NCBI GenBank assembly: GCA_016213505.1
Contig: JACRAF010000028.1
Span: forward strand, 51,868 to 115,867
Length of the DNA: 64,000 nucleotides
Direction: 5' to 3'
Source: Devosia nanyangense
GTDB lineage: Bacteria; Pseudomonadota; Alphaproteobacteria; Rhizobiales; Devosiaceae
Part shown: positions 8,556-16,697 of the stretch, piece by piece
Numbering within the stretch: the stretch's first letter is position 1
Layout of the letters: each line of letters begins with the position of its first letter
The notes under the pieces: model-generated
Seen by the model: only the letters and a program-made list of their open reading frames with translations
What the model was told of the DNA's origin: nothing
Database searches by the model: none
Made by a program: the position numbers and the translations under genes

Positions 8556-10367
8556 TCAGTGATTGTCGCGCGGCAGGCCCGCGGTCTGCGCCAGCCGCTG
8601 GTAGTTGACGGCCGGCTTCAGCACGGCGCCCTCGCCGAGCTGGTCGACCAGCCCGCGCTGGATCTCCTGCCACGGCGTCTGGTGCGCCGGGTACTTGTAG
8701 CCCCCGGCAGCGTGCAGCGCGGCGCGGCGCTGCTCGATCTCCTCGTCGGAGATGAGGATGTCGGCCGAGCCCTTGTTGAGATCGATCCGCACCCTGTCGC
8801 CGGTCCTGAGGATAGCGAGGTTGCCGCCCGCCGCCGCTTCCGGCGAGGCATTGAGGATGGAGGGCGAGCCGGAGGTGCCCGACTGCCGCCCGTCGCCGAT
8901 GCAGGCGAGCGCGGTCACGCCCTTCTTGATCAGGTAATCGGGTGGCCGCATGTTGACCACTTCGGCCGCGCCCGGATAGCCGATCGGCCCGGCGCCGCGC
9001 ATGAACAGCAGCGTGTGCTCGTCGATCGCGAGCGAGGGATCGTCGATCCGGTGGTGGTAGTCCTCGGGGCCGTCGAACACCACGGCCTTGCCCTCGAACA
9101 TGTTGGGGTGCGCCGGATCGGAAAGATAGCGCTCGCGGAATTCCGGCGAGATCACGCTGGTCTTCATCACCGCGCTGTTGAACAGATTACCGCGCAGCAC
9201 CAGGAACCCGGCATCGGTCTTCAGCGGATTGTCGAAATGCCGGATGACCTTGTCGTCCTGGACCGTGGTGTTGCGGCAGTTCTCGCCGATGGTCTTGCCG
9301 TTGACCGTCGGGGCGTTCTCGCGGATCAGCCCGGCCGTCATCAGTTCGTTGACAACCGCCGGCACGCCGCCGGCGTGATAGTAGTCCTCGCCCAGATATT
9401 CGCCGGCCGGCTGCAGATTGACCAGCAGCGGCACCTTGTGGCCGTAGGTCTCGAAATCCTCGACCGTGAGCTCGACCCCGACATGGCGGGCGATGGCGAC
9501 GACATGGATGGGCGCATTGGTCGAGCCGCCGATCGCCGAATTGACGACGATGGTGTTGACGAAATTGTCCTTGGTCAGGATGTCGGAGGGCTTGAGGTCC
9601 TCGTGCACCATGTCGACGATGCGCTTGCCTGTCAGATAAGCCATCTCCTGGCGGTCGCGGTAAGGCGCCGGAATCGCTGCCGAGCCGGGCAACTGCATGC
9701 CCAGCGCCTCGGCCAGCGAGTTCATCGTCGTCGCCGTGCCCATGGTGTTGCAGTAGCCGGTCGACGGCGCCGAGGTGGCGACCAGATCGACAAAGCCCTT
9801 GTAGTCGATCTCGCCCATGGCCAGCATCTCACGGGCCTTCCATACGATGGTGCCCGAGCCGGTGCGCTCGCCCTTGTGCCAGCCATTGAGCATCGGCCCG
9901 ACGCTGAGCGCGATGGCCGGGATATTGACCGTCGCCGCGCCCATCAGCATGGCCGGCGTGGTCTTGTCGCAGCCGATGGTCAGCACCACCCCGTCGATGG
10001 GGTAGCCATAGAGCACTTCGACGAGGCTCAGATAGGCGAGGTTGCGGTCGAGCCCGGCGGTCGGCCGTTTGCCCGTTTCCTGGATCGGATGCACCGGAAA
10101 CTCGAGCGGAATACCGCCCGCTTCGCGGATGCCGTCGCGGACGCGCTGCGCCAAAACGATGTGGTGGCGGTTGCACGGGCTGAGGTCCGAGCCGGTCTGC
10201 GCGATGCCGATGATCGGCTTGCCCGATTGCAGCTCGTCGCGACTCAGCCCGAAATTGAGATAGCGCTCGAGATAGAGCGCCGTCATGTCCACATTGTCGG
10301 GATTGTCGAACCACGCCCGCGACCGGAGCTTTCTGTCCACGCCGCCTTTTGCCTCGGAAGTCATCAT
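8556..10367 (-). CDS. xylD: D-xylonate dehydratase (IlvD/Edd family)
   Basis: A 603-residue Fe-S dehydratase converting D-xylonate to 2-keto-3-deoxy-D-xylonate in the oxidative (Weimberg/Dahms) xylose route. As I recall Caulobacter XylD, the N-terminus matches it closely ([41 protein letters not shown]), as does the tail ([20 protein letters not shown]). Cluster cysteines are in [15 protein letters not shown] and YCNTMGTA. The start is one of two adjacent ATGs with GAGGC just upstream; the longer open frame is a shadow of the lacI gene. It lies 59 bp downstream of a LacI-type regulator. L-arabinonate or another sugar acid remains possible. No other gene of the pathway is in the window. Confidence 0.88.
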   Translation of the reverse strand: MMTSEAKGGVDRKLRSRAWFDNPDNVDMTALYLERYLNFGLSRDELQSGKPIIGIAQTGSDLSPCNRHHIVLAQRVRDGIREAGGIPLEFPVHPIQETGKRPTAGLDRNLAYLSLVEVLYGYPIDGVVLTIGCDKTTPAMLMGAATVNIPAIALSVGPMLNGWHKGERTGSGTIVWKAREMLAMGEIDYKGFVDLVATSAPSTGYCNTMGTATTMNSLAEALGMQLPGSAAIPAPYRDRQEMAYLTGKRIVDMVHEDLKPSDILTKDNFVNTIVVNSAIGGSTNAPIHVVAIARHVGVELTVEDFETYGHKVPLLVNLQPAGEYLGEDYYHAGGVPAVVNELMTAGLIRENAPTVNGKTIGENCRNTTVQDDKVIRHFDNPLKTDAGFLVLRGNLFNSAVMKTSVISPEFRERYLSDPAHPNMFEGKAVVFDGPEDYHHRIDDPSLAIDEHTLLFMRGAGPIGYPGAAEVVNMRPPDYLIKKGVTALACIGDGRQSGTSGSPSILNASPEAAAGGNLAILRTGDRVRIDLNKGSADILISDEEIEQRRAALHAAGGYKYPAHQTPWQEIQRGLVDQLGEGAVLKPAVNYQRLAQTAGLPRDNH

Positions 10368-10426
10368 CTGCCTCGAATAGAACCAATGGCCGAACCCATA
10401 GCGCATCGGCGCAAAGAAGGTGAGGC

Positions 10427-11470
10427 CTATTCGCGCGCGCCGGCGTGCCTTTGCGTACTGACGCGCGCCATCAGCTGCACCGGCAACAGCACGATCGGCT
10501 GCTCGATCCGCTGCCCCATCAGACGCTTCAGCAGCATGGCGCCGGCATCGCGCCCCATCTCGTAGTCGGAGACCCGGATCGAGGTCAGCGCCGGATCGAT
10601 GTGCTCGGCAAAATCGAGATCGCCGTAGCCGGCGACCGCCAGCTGTCCGGGCACGTCGATGCCGAGCTGCCGGGCCCGGAGCAACGCGCCGACGGCCAGG
10701 AGGTCCGTGCCGAAGAAGATCGCGTCGCACCCGGGCAGTGCGGCTAGAATGTGATCGATGGCGCTCATGCCCTCACCAAAGGTGCGCGTGCCCTCGTAGG
10801 GCAGCACCAGCCCCGGCGCCAGCCCGAACGGTCCCAGTCCGGCCCGGAAGCCGGTCAGCCGCTCGGCGCCGCGATCGAGCGTGTGACCGCAATAGGCGAT
10901 TCGCCGAAGCCCCTGACGGCCGAAATGCTCGCCCATCAGCCGCCCGCCTTCGAAGGCGGAAGAGCCGACCAGCATGTCGATGGGATCCGGCCGGTCCCCC
11001 CACATTTCGACCACCGGCACGCCCAGACGCTTCAGCGCCACGCGCGTGTCCTCGTTGCGCACCACGCCGGTGAAGAGAATTCCCGCCGGCCGGAACGGCA
11101 GCACCGATTCGACCACATCGGCGCGCAGTTCCTCCGAATAGCCGGTCTGGGCGAACATCAGATGGTAACGGCTGCCCTCGAAGGCATCGACCGTGCCCTG
11201 CATGGCGCTGGCAAAATGCGGATTCTGCAGGCTCGCCACGAACGCCGTCACGATCGAGGACCGTCCGGATCGGAGGGTGGAAGCGATGGAATTGACCACA
11301 TAGCCGGTGCGGGCGACCGCGTCGGCAACGCGCTGCCTGGTTTCGGGACGCACTTTCGCGGGCGAACTCAGGGCCCGTGACACGGTTATGGGCGAGACCC
11401 CGGCTTCGCGCGCAACGTCTTCCACGCGCACTGGACGAACCGCGCCAGTCGGTTTGTTGGTATCGTGCAA
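10427..11470 (-). CDS. LacI-family transcriptional regulator
   Basis: About 347 residues. The N-terminal HTH is [45 protein letters not shown], followed by a periplasmic-binding-protein-like sugar domain ([32 protein letters not shown]). The start is uncertain. I chose TTG 11470 because a G-rich run (GGGGGG) sits just upstream and it gives normal family length. An ATG at 11539 would add 23 atypical residues. It is upstream of and co-directional with xylD, so it is probably the sugar-acid-responsive repressor of that operon. No convincing operator palindrome was found upstream. Confidence 0.85.
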   Translation of the reverse strand: MHDTNKPTGAVRPVRVEDVAREAGVSPITVSRALSSPAKVRPETRQRVADAVARTGYVVNSIASTLRSGRSSIVTAFVASLQNPHFASAMQGTVDAFEGSRYHLMFAQTGYSEELRADVVESVLPFRPAGILFTGVVRNEDTRVALKRLGVPVVEMWGDRPDPIDMLVGSSAFEGGRLMGEHFGRQGLRRIAYCGHTLDRGAERLTGFRAGLGPFGLAPGLVLPYEGTRTFGEGMSAIDHILAALPGCDAIFFGTDLLAVGALLRARQLGIDVPGQLAVAGYGDLDFAEHIDPALTSIRVSDYEMGRDAGAMLLKRLMGQRIEQPIVLLPVQLMARVSTQRHAGARE

Positions 11471-11694
11471 AATGCCCCCCAAAATATGCCTAAGACTAGC
11501 AAGAACCGCGCGCCAACGGAATACTTGCAAATTCGCCATGAGTTCTTCGCCGAACGCCGCGAAGTCCGCCTCAGTCTTGGCCGGCCGTCAGTGCCGCCTC
11601 GACCACCCAAGGATCGGCGGTCGCGCGACGTCTTTGTCTTGAATTCGCCGGCATGACAGGGCATTGCCGTCGTTGCCAATCAGGGGATCGATCG

Positions 11695-12117
11695 ATGCGC
11701 TTCAACACTGTCGCCGCGGCCGTCGCCGTGCTCGTTCTGGCCGGATCCACGCCGGCCTATGCGCTCTGTGTCATCTGCAATTCCTCGGTCCGGCTCGACG
11801 AGAGCCTCGCCAGTTGCTTTGCCGAGCGGGCCGACGAAGAACTGCAAAAGCTCGGCGCGGGCGGCAAGGGCTTCATCATCGTCGATCTGGGCGACTGTTC
11901 GTCCCGCGGCTCACTGCCCACCGGCAACGCCGCCGACGGCCCGCCGCTGACACTCGATGTCCAGTTCGTCGCCGACGCCCAGAGCCTTCAATGCCTGACC
12001 GAGCAGATCGCCGCGATGGACGACACCGCACTCACCCCGAGCCATCTGTTCGACCTGACGACTGACTGCGCTCCGGGCGCGGAGGCGCAGCCGGCCGACC
12101 AGAGTTCGGCGCAGTAA
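11695..12117 (+). CDS. exported cysteine-containing protein of unknown function
   Basis: A 140-residue protein not assigned to a family. The ATG at 11695 follows GGGGAT and starts a signal peptide (MRFNTVAAAVAVLVLAG...AYA). The mature part has six cysteines: a CVIC pair immediately after the predicted cleavage site, then SCF, DCS, QCL and DCA. The even number suggests disulfides in the periplasm. The C-terminus is low-complexity (EAQPADQSSAQ). It is divergent from lacI and convergent with the next gene. Function unknown. Confidence 0.65.
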   Translation: MRFNTVAAAVAVLVLAGSTPAYALCVICNSSVRLDESLASCFAERADEELQKLGAGGKGFIIVDLGDCSSRGSLPTGNAADGPPLTLDVQFVADAQSLQCLTEQIAAMDDTALTPSHLFDLTTDCAPGAEAQPADQSSAQ

Positions 12118-12124
12118 GCAGAAA

Positions 12125-12142
12125 AAGGGGCCACGGCCCCTT
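12125..12142 (-). terminator. intrinsic terminator of the DGTGHDS-repeat gene
   Basis: AAGGGGC and GCCCCTT form a 7-bp stem with a CACG loop. Read on the minus strand it is followed directly by TTTTTC, the layout of a Rho-independent terminator. It lies 45 bp beyond the stop of the gene ending at 12187. On the plus strand there is no T-run, so it mainly serves the minus-strand gene. Confidence 0.75.
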
Positions 12143-12186
12143 CTCGTCGCTGTCGCCGGCGGCCTCGCGATTGCGGCGTCCCGGGT

Positions 12187-13227
12187 TCAGACCCCGCCTC
12201 TGCGCACTGCCGAGAATTGGGCTCCGGTGTTGCTGACGAGCACCAGCGATTTGCCGTCCTCCGAGAGTGTCGCGAGATCGACGAAGCCGTGGCTCCAGAC
12301 AAGGACGTAGATACGGGACGCTGCATTGCCCAGGGTCCACCTCAGGGTATTGCCGTTGGAATCGTGACCGGTGCCGTCGGCGAGCATATCGACGAGACCG
12401 GAACCGGGGCCCCAGTCCCAGCTGCCGGTGAGTTCGGCCGTCTCGATCGCGGGGGGCGGGCCGCGGCGGACGGCGTCCCAGTGGAAGCCGGTGTTGTTGA
12501 CGCCGGACATGGTCTTGCCATCGGGTGCGAGCGTCACCTTGTCGGTGTATCCGTGGCTCCAGTGCAACTCGTAGATGCCCCGCGCCGCGTCGAGCAGCGT
12601 CCAGGTCATGGTGTTGCCGCGCGAGTCATGTCCGGTGCCGTCCGCGAAGATCTCCGTCATGTTGCCGCCGGGCAATTCCCAGGTTCCCTCGAGCGTGGAT
12701 GTCTGCGGCGCCGTGATCGGGTCGGCTGATTTCGGAATGAACTCGATCGTCAGCGTCAGGGTACCTGCGAACTGCTGGCCGCGATCGCGGATCTGGAACG
12801 CCTGATAGTCGTGACGGGCGGTGAGCGTCGCGCGCCACATCTTCTTGCTATAGGAGTGCTGATAGGTGACCACCACCTTGAAGGGCTGGCCGGCCACCGG
12901 ATCGCGTGGCGTGTACTCCGCCGATCCGCCCCAGCCGAGATATTCGGGGGAGAGATCGACCGGGTCATACGTGAAGCCGCCCGGGCCGCCGACGTAGCGG
13001 TCCTCGGTATAGGTGACGATCAGCTGGCCCTCGGCATCGGGAACGCTGAAGTCCTGCTGGGCCGAACTGAGCGGGTTGTCCGGGTTATATGGCCGCGCCG
13101 TCGCGTCGATCTTGAGTTCGACGAGCATGACCGCGAGGGCCGGCGTCACACCGCACAGGGCCGCTCCGGCGAAGACGACGGCGGCGAGCATCGGCATGAA
13201 CCGGCGTGCGACGAATGTAGCTGACAT
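12187..13227 (-). CDS. exported protein with duplicated DGTGHDS domain
   Basis: A 346-residue protein of unrecognised family. ATG 13227 has a strong GAGGAG RBS and starts a signal peptide (residues 1-32, ending ALA). Residues ~33-178 form a unique beta-rich-looking domain. Two homologous ~80-residue units follow, at 179-265 and 266-346. Each runs (L.G.W)...FADGTGHDS.GNT..WTL....IYEL.WSHG..D..TL..DGK.....NTG....AVRRG. The repeats resemble short lipocalin/META-like calycin strands, but I cannot name the family. It is probably periplasmic or secreted. It stands alone, with its own terminator downstream. Confidence 0.7.
   Translation of the reverse strand: MSATFVARRFMPMLAAVVFAGAALCGVTPALAVMLVELKIDATARPYNPDNPLSSAQQDFSVPDAEGQLIVTYTEDRYVGGPGGFTYDPVDLSPEYLGWGGSAEYTPRDPVAGQPFKVVVTYQHSYSKKMWRATLTARHDYQAFQIRDRGQQFAGTLTLTIEFIPKSADPITAPQTSTLEGTWELPGGNMTEIFADGTGHDSRGNTMTWTLLDAARGIYELHWSHGYTDKVTLAPDGKTMSGVNNTGFHWDAVRRGPPPAIETAELTGSWDWGPGSGLVDMLADGTGHDSNGNTLRWTLGNAASRIYVLVWSHGFVDLATLSEDGKSLVLVSNTGAQFSAVRRGGV
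12190..12693 (-). repeat. internal domain duplication in the exported protein
   Basis: Two diverged copies (12433-12693 and 12190-12432) encode units sharing DGTGHDS.GNT, WTL, WSHG and NTG....AVRRG at the same spacing. The DNA is much more diverged than the protein motifs, which argues for an old duplication under selection. Confidence 0.75.
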
Positions 13228-13402
13228 TGAAGCTCCTCGGGTCGTGCACCGCGGTTCTCCGCGGCGCTGTTCCTTCGAAGCGACCCTACCGGCCCCGCCG
13301 CGGCCGGCGTTGAGCCAGATCAAGTGCCGGGACCGACACGACAAAACAATGCGCCCCGCCGGATGGCGAGGCGAATACGCATTGCTTGTCGTGAGAAGAA
13401 TA

Positions 13403-13477
13403 TGGAGCGGGCGAAGGGATTCGAACCCTCGACCCTAACCTTGGCAAGGTTATGCTCTACCCCTGAGCTACACCCGC
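13403..13477 (-). tRNA. tRNA-Gly(GCC)
   Basis: Read on the minus strand, the sequence starts GCGGGTGTAGCTCAGGGGT and ends GGTTCGAATCCCTTCGCCCGCTCCA. The 7-bp acceptor stem contains one G-U pair, and the D-arm and T-arm (GGTTCGAATCC) are standard. The anticodon loop TTGCCAA has GCC at 13443-13445. The discriminator is U, as usual for bacterial tRNA-Gly, and CCA is encoded (13403-13405). Confidence 0.97.
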
Positions 13478-13659
13478 ACTCCAAACCCCACGCAATGGAC
13501 CCATCGGACCCTTCGGTCCCTTGGCATCGCGCGACGCGCGGCCTATATGCCCAATCGATACTGCCTTTGCAACCCTAAACTCCCCGGCCTTCGGGCATCG
13601 CTTGCGCCCCGGTGCCGGTGAGTTCAAATAGGGTAAAGCGCCAGGAAAAGGGCCACCCC

Positions 13660-14598
13660 GTGAACGTCAATCTCAATCCCGCCGCTCCCTCCGCCCCGCC
13701 GGTCGCTCTGGTCAAGGATTCGACCGATCGCGCCTTCAAGGCCGACGTCATCGATGCCTCGCTCGAGGCCCCGGTCCTGGTCGATTTCTGGGCCCCCTGG
13801 TGCGGCCCCTGCCGCTCCTTGTCTCCCAACATCGAAAAGGTGGTGAAGGAAAAGGCCGGCAAGATCCGGCTGGTCAAGATCAACATCGACGAGAACCCCT
13901 CGATTGCCGGCCAGCTCGGCGTGCAGTCGATCCCGGCAGTGTTCGCCTTCGCCGGCGGCCGGCCGGTCGACGCCTTCCTGGGCAATATTCCCGAGAGCGA
14001 AGTGCGCAAATTCGCCGACAAGGTCATCGCCGCCGCCCCGCCCGCCGCGGCCGGTGCCGGTTCGCTCGAAGCCGAGATCAAGAACGCCGTGGTGGCGGCC
14101 AAGGAGGCCCTCGCCGCCGGCGACCTCGGCCGTGCTGCGCAGATTTTCGGCATGGTGCTGCAGAGCCAGCCCGAGAACACCGAGGCGATCCTCGGCATGG
14201 CGCGGGTCTATCTCAAGGCCGGCGAGCCCGAGCAGGCGCAGGCTGTGCTCGACACTCTCCCCGATCCCAAACCCAAGGGCGACGACTACGCCTCGCTGGT
14301 CGCTGCGCTGAAACTGATGAGCGAAGCGGCGGAACTCTCCGAAATCGCCGAGCTGGAGCAAAAACTCGAGCGCCACCCCGACGACCATCAGGCGCGCTTC
14401 GACCTCGCCCTTGCCCTCAATGCCGAAGGCAAGCGCATCGAGGCGGCCGAGCAATTGGTGACGCTGATGAAGCGCGACCGCAGCTGGAGCGACGACGCGG
14501 CGCGCAAGAAGCTGCTCGATTTCTTCGAAGCCTGGGGCGCCCGGGATGCCGCGACGCTGAGGGGGAGGCGGCTCTTGTCCGCCCTCCTGTTCTCGTGA
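13660..14598 (+). CDS. ybbN: thioredoxin-TPR co-chaperone YbbN (CnoX-like)
   Basis: A 312-residue protein. It starts at GTG 13660 with AGGAAAAGGG about 8 bases upstream. The N-terminal thioredoxin fold (residues ~25-130) holds an intact WAPWCGPC redox site. The C-terminal half is alpha-helical TPR-like (AAQIFGMVLQSQPENTEAILGMARVYLKAGEPEQAQAVLD). Family members are holdases that hand oxidised or unfolded clients to chaperonins; here the CXXC is complete, so redox activity is expected. The stop overlaps the ATG of the next gene, giving an operon with the Lon-domain and Trm112-like genes. Confidence 0.9.
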   Translation: MNVNLNPAAPSAPPVALVKDSTDRAFKADVIDASLEAPVLVDFWAPWCGPCRSLSPNIEKVVKEKAGKIRLVKINIDENPSIAGQLGVQSIPAVFAFAGGRPVDAFLGNIPESEVRKFADKVIAAAPPAAAGAGSLEAEIKNAVVAAKEALAAGDLGRAAQIFGMVLQSQPENTEAILGMARVYLKAGEPEQAQAVLDTLPDPKPKGDDYASLVAALKLMSEAAELSEIAELEQKLERHPDDHQARFDLALALNAEGKRIEAAEQLVTLMKRDRSWSDDAARKKLLDFFEAWGARDAATLRGRRLLSALLFS

Positions 14599-15260
14599 TG
14601 CTGAAGCGCCCCGCCACCCCGGCCGACCTCCCCGACCACCTGCCGGTGTTCCCGCTGAGCGGGGCGCTGCTGCTGCCGTTCTCGCACCGCCCGCTCAACG
14701 TCTTCGAGCCGCGCTATGTCGAAATGGTCGACCAGGTGCTCGCCGGCAACCGGCTGATCGGGTTGATCCAGCCCGAGGACACGTCCGAGGAAAGCCCGCG
14801 TGGCCGCGCCCCGCTGCAAAAGATCGGCACCGTCGGCCGCCTCACCCATTGGGAGGAGAATGGCGAGGGCCGCTACTTCATCATCCTCGAGGGGCTGACC
14901 CGCTTCGAGCTGGTGTCCGAACTCACCGTGATGACGCCATTCCGCCAGGCGACGATCGACGCCAGCGGTTACGCGCTCGATTTCCAGCGCGCCTATGGCG
15001 AGGAGGGCGTCGACCGCAACCGGTTCCTCAAGATGATGAAGGACTACGCCGAGTTCGCCAATTTCGAACTCAACTGGGACGAGATCGACAAGACCGGCAC
15101 CGCCGATCTGGTCAATTTCGCCTGCATGGTCTCGCCCTATGGCGCCAAGGAAAAGCAGGTGCTGCTCGAAGCCAAATCGCTCGAAGCCCGCGCCGAGACG
15201 CTGATTGCCCTGGCCGAGTTCGAAATGGCCAAGGGCGGCAGCGCGGCCCCCCTCAACTAG
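14598..15260 (+). CDS. Lon substrate-binding (LON) domain protein
   Basis: A 220-residue protein made only of the N-terminal domain of Lon protease: LPVFPLSGALLLPFSHRPLNVFEPRYVEMVDQVLAGNRLIGLIQP, then GTVGRLTHWEENGEGRYFIILEGLTRF. There is no AAA or protease domain. In alphaproteobacteria it commonly follows ybbN, as here with a one-base overlap. A role in substrate recognition or proteostasis is inferred. The start is ATG 14598; a GTG one codon earlier is possible. Confidence 0.9.
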   Translation: MLKRPATPADLPDHLPVFPLSGALLLPFSHRPLNVFEPRYVEMVDQVLAGNRLIGLIQPEDTSEESPRGRAPLQKIGTVGRLTHWEENGEGRYFIILEGLTRFELVSELTVMTPFRQATIDASGYALDFQRAYGEEGVDRNRFLKMMKDYAEFANFELNWDEIDKTGTADLVNFACMVSPYGAKEKQVLLEAKSLEARAETLIALAEFEMAKGGSAAPLN

Positions 15261-15268
15261 GGCGCCCC

Positions 15269-15499
15269 ATGGCCGATCTGTCCGAGCGGCGCTACGAGGT
15301 CGACCCGCGCATCCTCGAAATGCTGGTTTGCCCGCTGACCAAGACCCGCCTCGTGCTCAGCGCCGACCGCAAGGAACTGATCTCGGTCGCCGCCCACCTC
15401 GCCTTCCCGATCCGCGACGGCGTGCCCATGCTCAGCCTCGACGAAGCCCGCGACGTCGAGCCCGGCGAAATGCGCGTTCACTTTCCGCCGACGGCTTAG
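15269..15499 (+). CDS. Trm112-family small protein
   Basis: A 76-residue protein with DPRILEMLVCPLTKTRLVLSADRKELISVAAHLAFPIRDGVPMLSLDEAR, the YcaR/Trm112 fold. Only one cysteine of the zinc site is kept, as in many bacterial versions. Eukaryotic Trm112 activates methyltransferases; the bacterial role is unproven. It lies 8 bp after the LON-domain gene and ends that operon. Confidence 0.88.
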   Translation: MADLSERRYEVDPRILEMLVCPLTKTRLVLSADRKELISVAAHLAFPIRDGVPMLSLDEARDVEPGEMRVHFPPTA

Positions 15500-15576
15500 C
15501 TAGGGATTTCCCTGAGAAGCCCGTTGTGGCCATCTTGTTGAATGGATCGTCTTCAAACCCAAGGAGAGACGATCAG

Positions 15577-16455
15577 ATGGCCGATATCATCACCCTCAAG
15601 CAAATCTGCACCGAACTGAAGCTCGATCCGCGCGAAGCTCGTGAACGGCTGCGCGCCGCCGCCCGCGACCCAAAGAAGCACCCAGAACTGGCGAAGACCC
15701 ACAAGGTCCGTGCGCCGTGGGCTTGGGTCAAGGGCTCGCCTAGCGAGAAGGAGGCGCGCTTGGCAGTCAAAGGCTTGCCCACTGAGTACGAGGTGCGGGC
15801 TGCGACCGAGGGCTCGACCGGCGAGAAGGAAGCTCGGGAAGCGCTCCCGGCAGTAGATATCAACGTCGGAGATGAGCGAGCACAGTTTGTGCGGAGGATG
15901 GTCTCCATCGCACAATCCGAACGGGGCATGGTGGTGGAGTTCTATCAAGACACTTTCGGCAAAGAAGGACTTCACTTCGCCAATTTTCTCTTACCCGGTC
16001 TGCCCGAACAAGTTCGATCGGGAGGGCAGCTCATCGTTCGGCCCGATGAGGCTCGGGTATGTGTGGAAATGCGCTCAGCAAAGTGGACGTCGGACCATCC
16101 AACTAGGAATGAATACGTCGAGTTTTCTAACGAGGTGTTCGGGCCGCTCCTGCGCCGCTACAATAAGGAATTTCGCACGCACCATCGAATGCGGGTCGAG
16201 CGACCGCGGCCAAGCTATCAGCTCCCTCCACAGGCCTCGCTCCTGTTTGAGCGATTTGCGATCTTGGCCAACACACGCTCGTTGCATCAGCTGGACTGGG
16301 AAAGGTTCTACCTGTTCGTCCGAAATAGCAGGCGGGAGGCCCCCGAAGGGGCACTTCGCCCTCTTCTTGCAAGGAGAGGTTTTCCGGCGCCTACGGCTCA
16401 AATGCTCAGCGAACTCTATCATCGCCTTTGGGCGTTCAAGAAGCTGAGGGCGTAG
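15577..16455 (+). CDS. orphan chimeric protein: small conserved N-domain, 13-residue tandem repeats, unknown C-domain
   Basis: A 292-residue protein with AAGGAGA before ATG 15577. Residues 1-51 (MADIITLKQICTELKLDPREARERLR, then THKVRAPWAWV) resemble a short free-standing alphaproteobacterial protein. Residues 52-90 are three tandem 13-mers (KGSPSEKEARLAV, KGLPTEYEVRAAT, EGSTGEKEAREAL). Residues ~91-292 form a domain I do not recognise, with FVRRMVSIAQSERGMVVEFYQDTFGKEGLHF near its start and several Trp/Tyr/Arg-rich helices. Base composition falls in the 3' two-thirds compared with neighbours, suggesting acquired or relaxed sequence. No partner gene is adjacent. Function unknown. Confidence 0.7.
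   Translation: MADIITLKQICTELKLDPREARERLRAAARDPKKHPELAKTHKVRAPWAWVKGSPSEKEARLAVKGLPTEYEVRAATEGSTGEKEAREALPAVDINVGDERAQFVRRMVSIAQSERGMVVEFYQDTFGKEGLHFANFLLPGLPEQVRSGGQLIVRPDEARVCVEMRSAKWTSDHPTRNEYVEFSNEVFGPLLRRYNKEFRTHHRMRVERPRPSYQLPPQASLLFERFAILANTRSLHQLDWERFYLFVRNSRREAPEGALRPLLARRGFPAPTAQMLSELYHRLWAFKKLRA
15730..15846 (+). repeat. three 39-bp coding tandem repeats
   Basis: In-frame units at 15730-15768, 15769-15807 and 15808-15846 encode 13 residues each around GS/LP..EKEAR. Units 1 and 3 are the most similar, both with GAGAAGGA followed by an alanine-arginine pair. They look like expansion of the end of the small N-terminal domain into a linker. Confidence 0.75.
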
Positions 16456-16697
16456 AACCTCACATCTCGCCCTGCAGGGGCCGGACGCAGATATCAGGCA
16501 TATGTATACCCAGGCACATCGCGGTGGTTTGCGGAAACGGACAGACCGGCTGGGTACGATGTGACGTCGGCGAATCTGGCGTTCGACAGGACGAGCGACT
16601 ACCTTGCCGCGAGTCATCCTTTCGCACCCCGCCGGATGATGGAGAGACCCCGACCCCGCTCCTGTCGCGCGTCGCGGATCGGCGCCGGAGCCAACAG
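16456..16697. other. intergenic region, nothing recognised
   Basis: These 242 bp lie between the orphan gene and the 3' end of the UbiH-type gene. I see no credible ORF, hairpin or repeat, and no T-run terminator for either convergent gene. Confidence 0.5.

Noticed and set aside
8409..10565. 718-codon plus-strand open frame opposite xylD
   Set aside because: The translation is His/Arg/Asp/Val-rich with no fold motifs; it mirrors the codon bias of xylD on the other strand.
13228..13660. Integration site or mobile element at tRNA-Gly
   Set aside because: Flanks hold no integrase, no duplicated tRNA 3' end and no phage-like genes; both neighbours are ordinary chromosomal genes.
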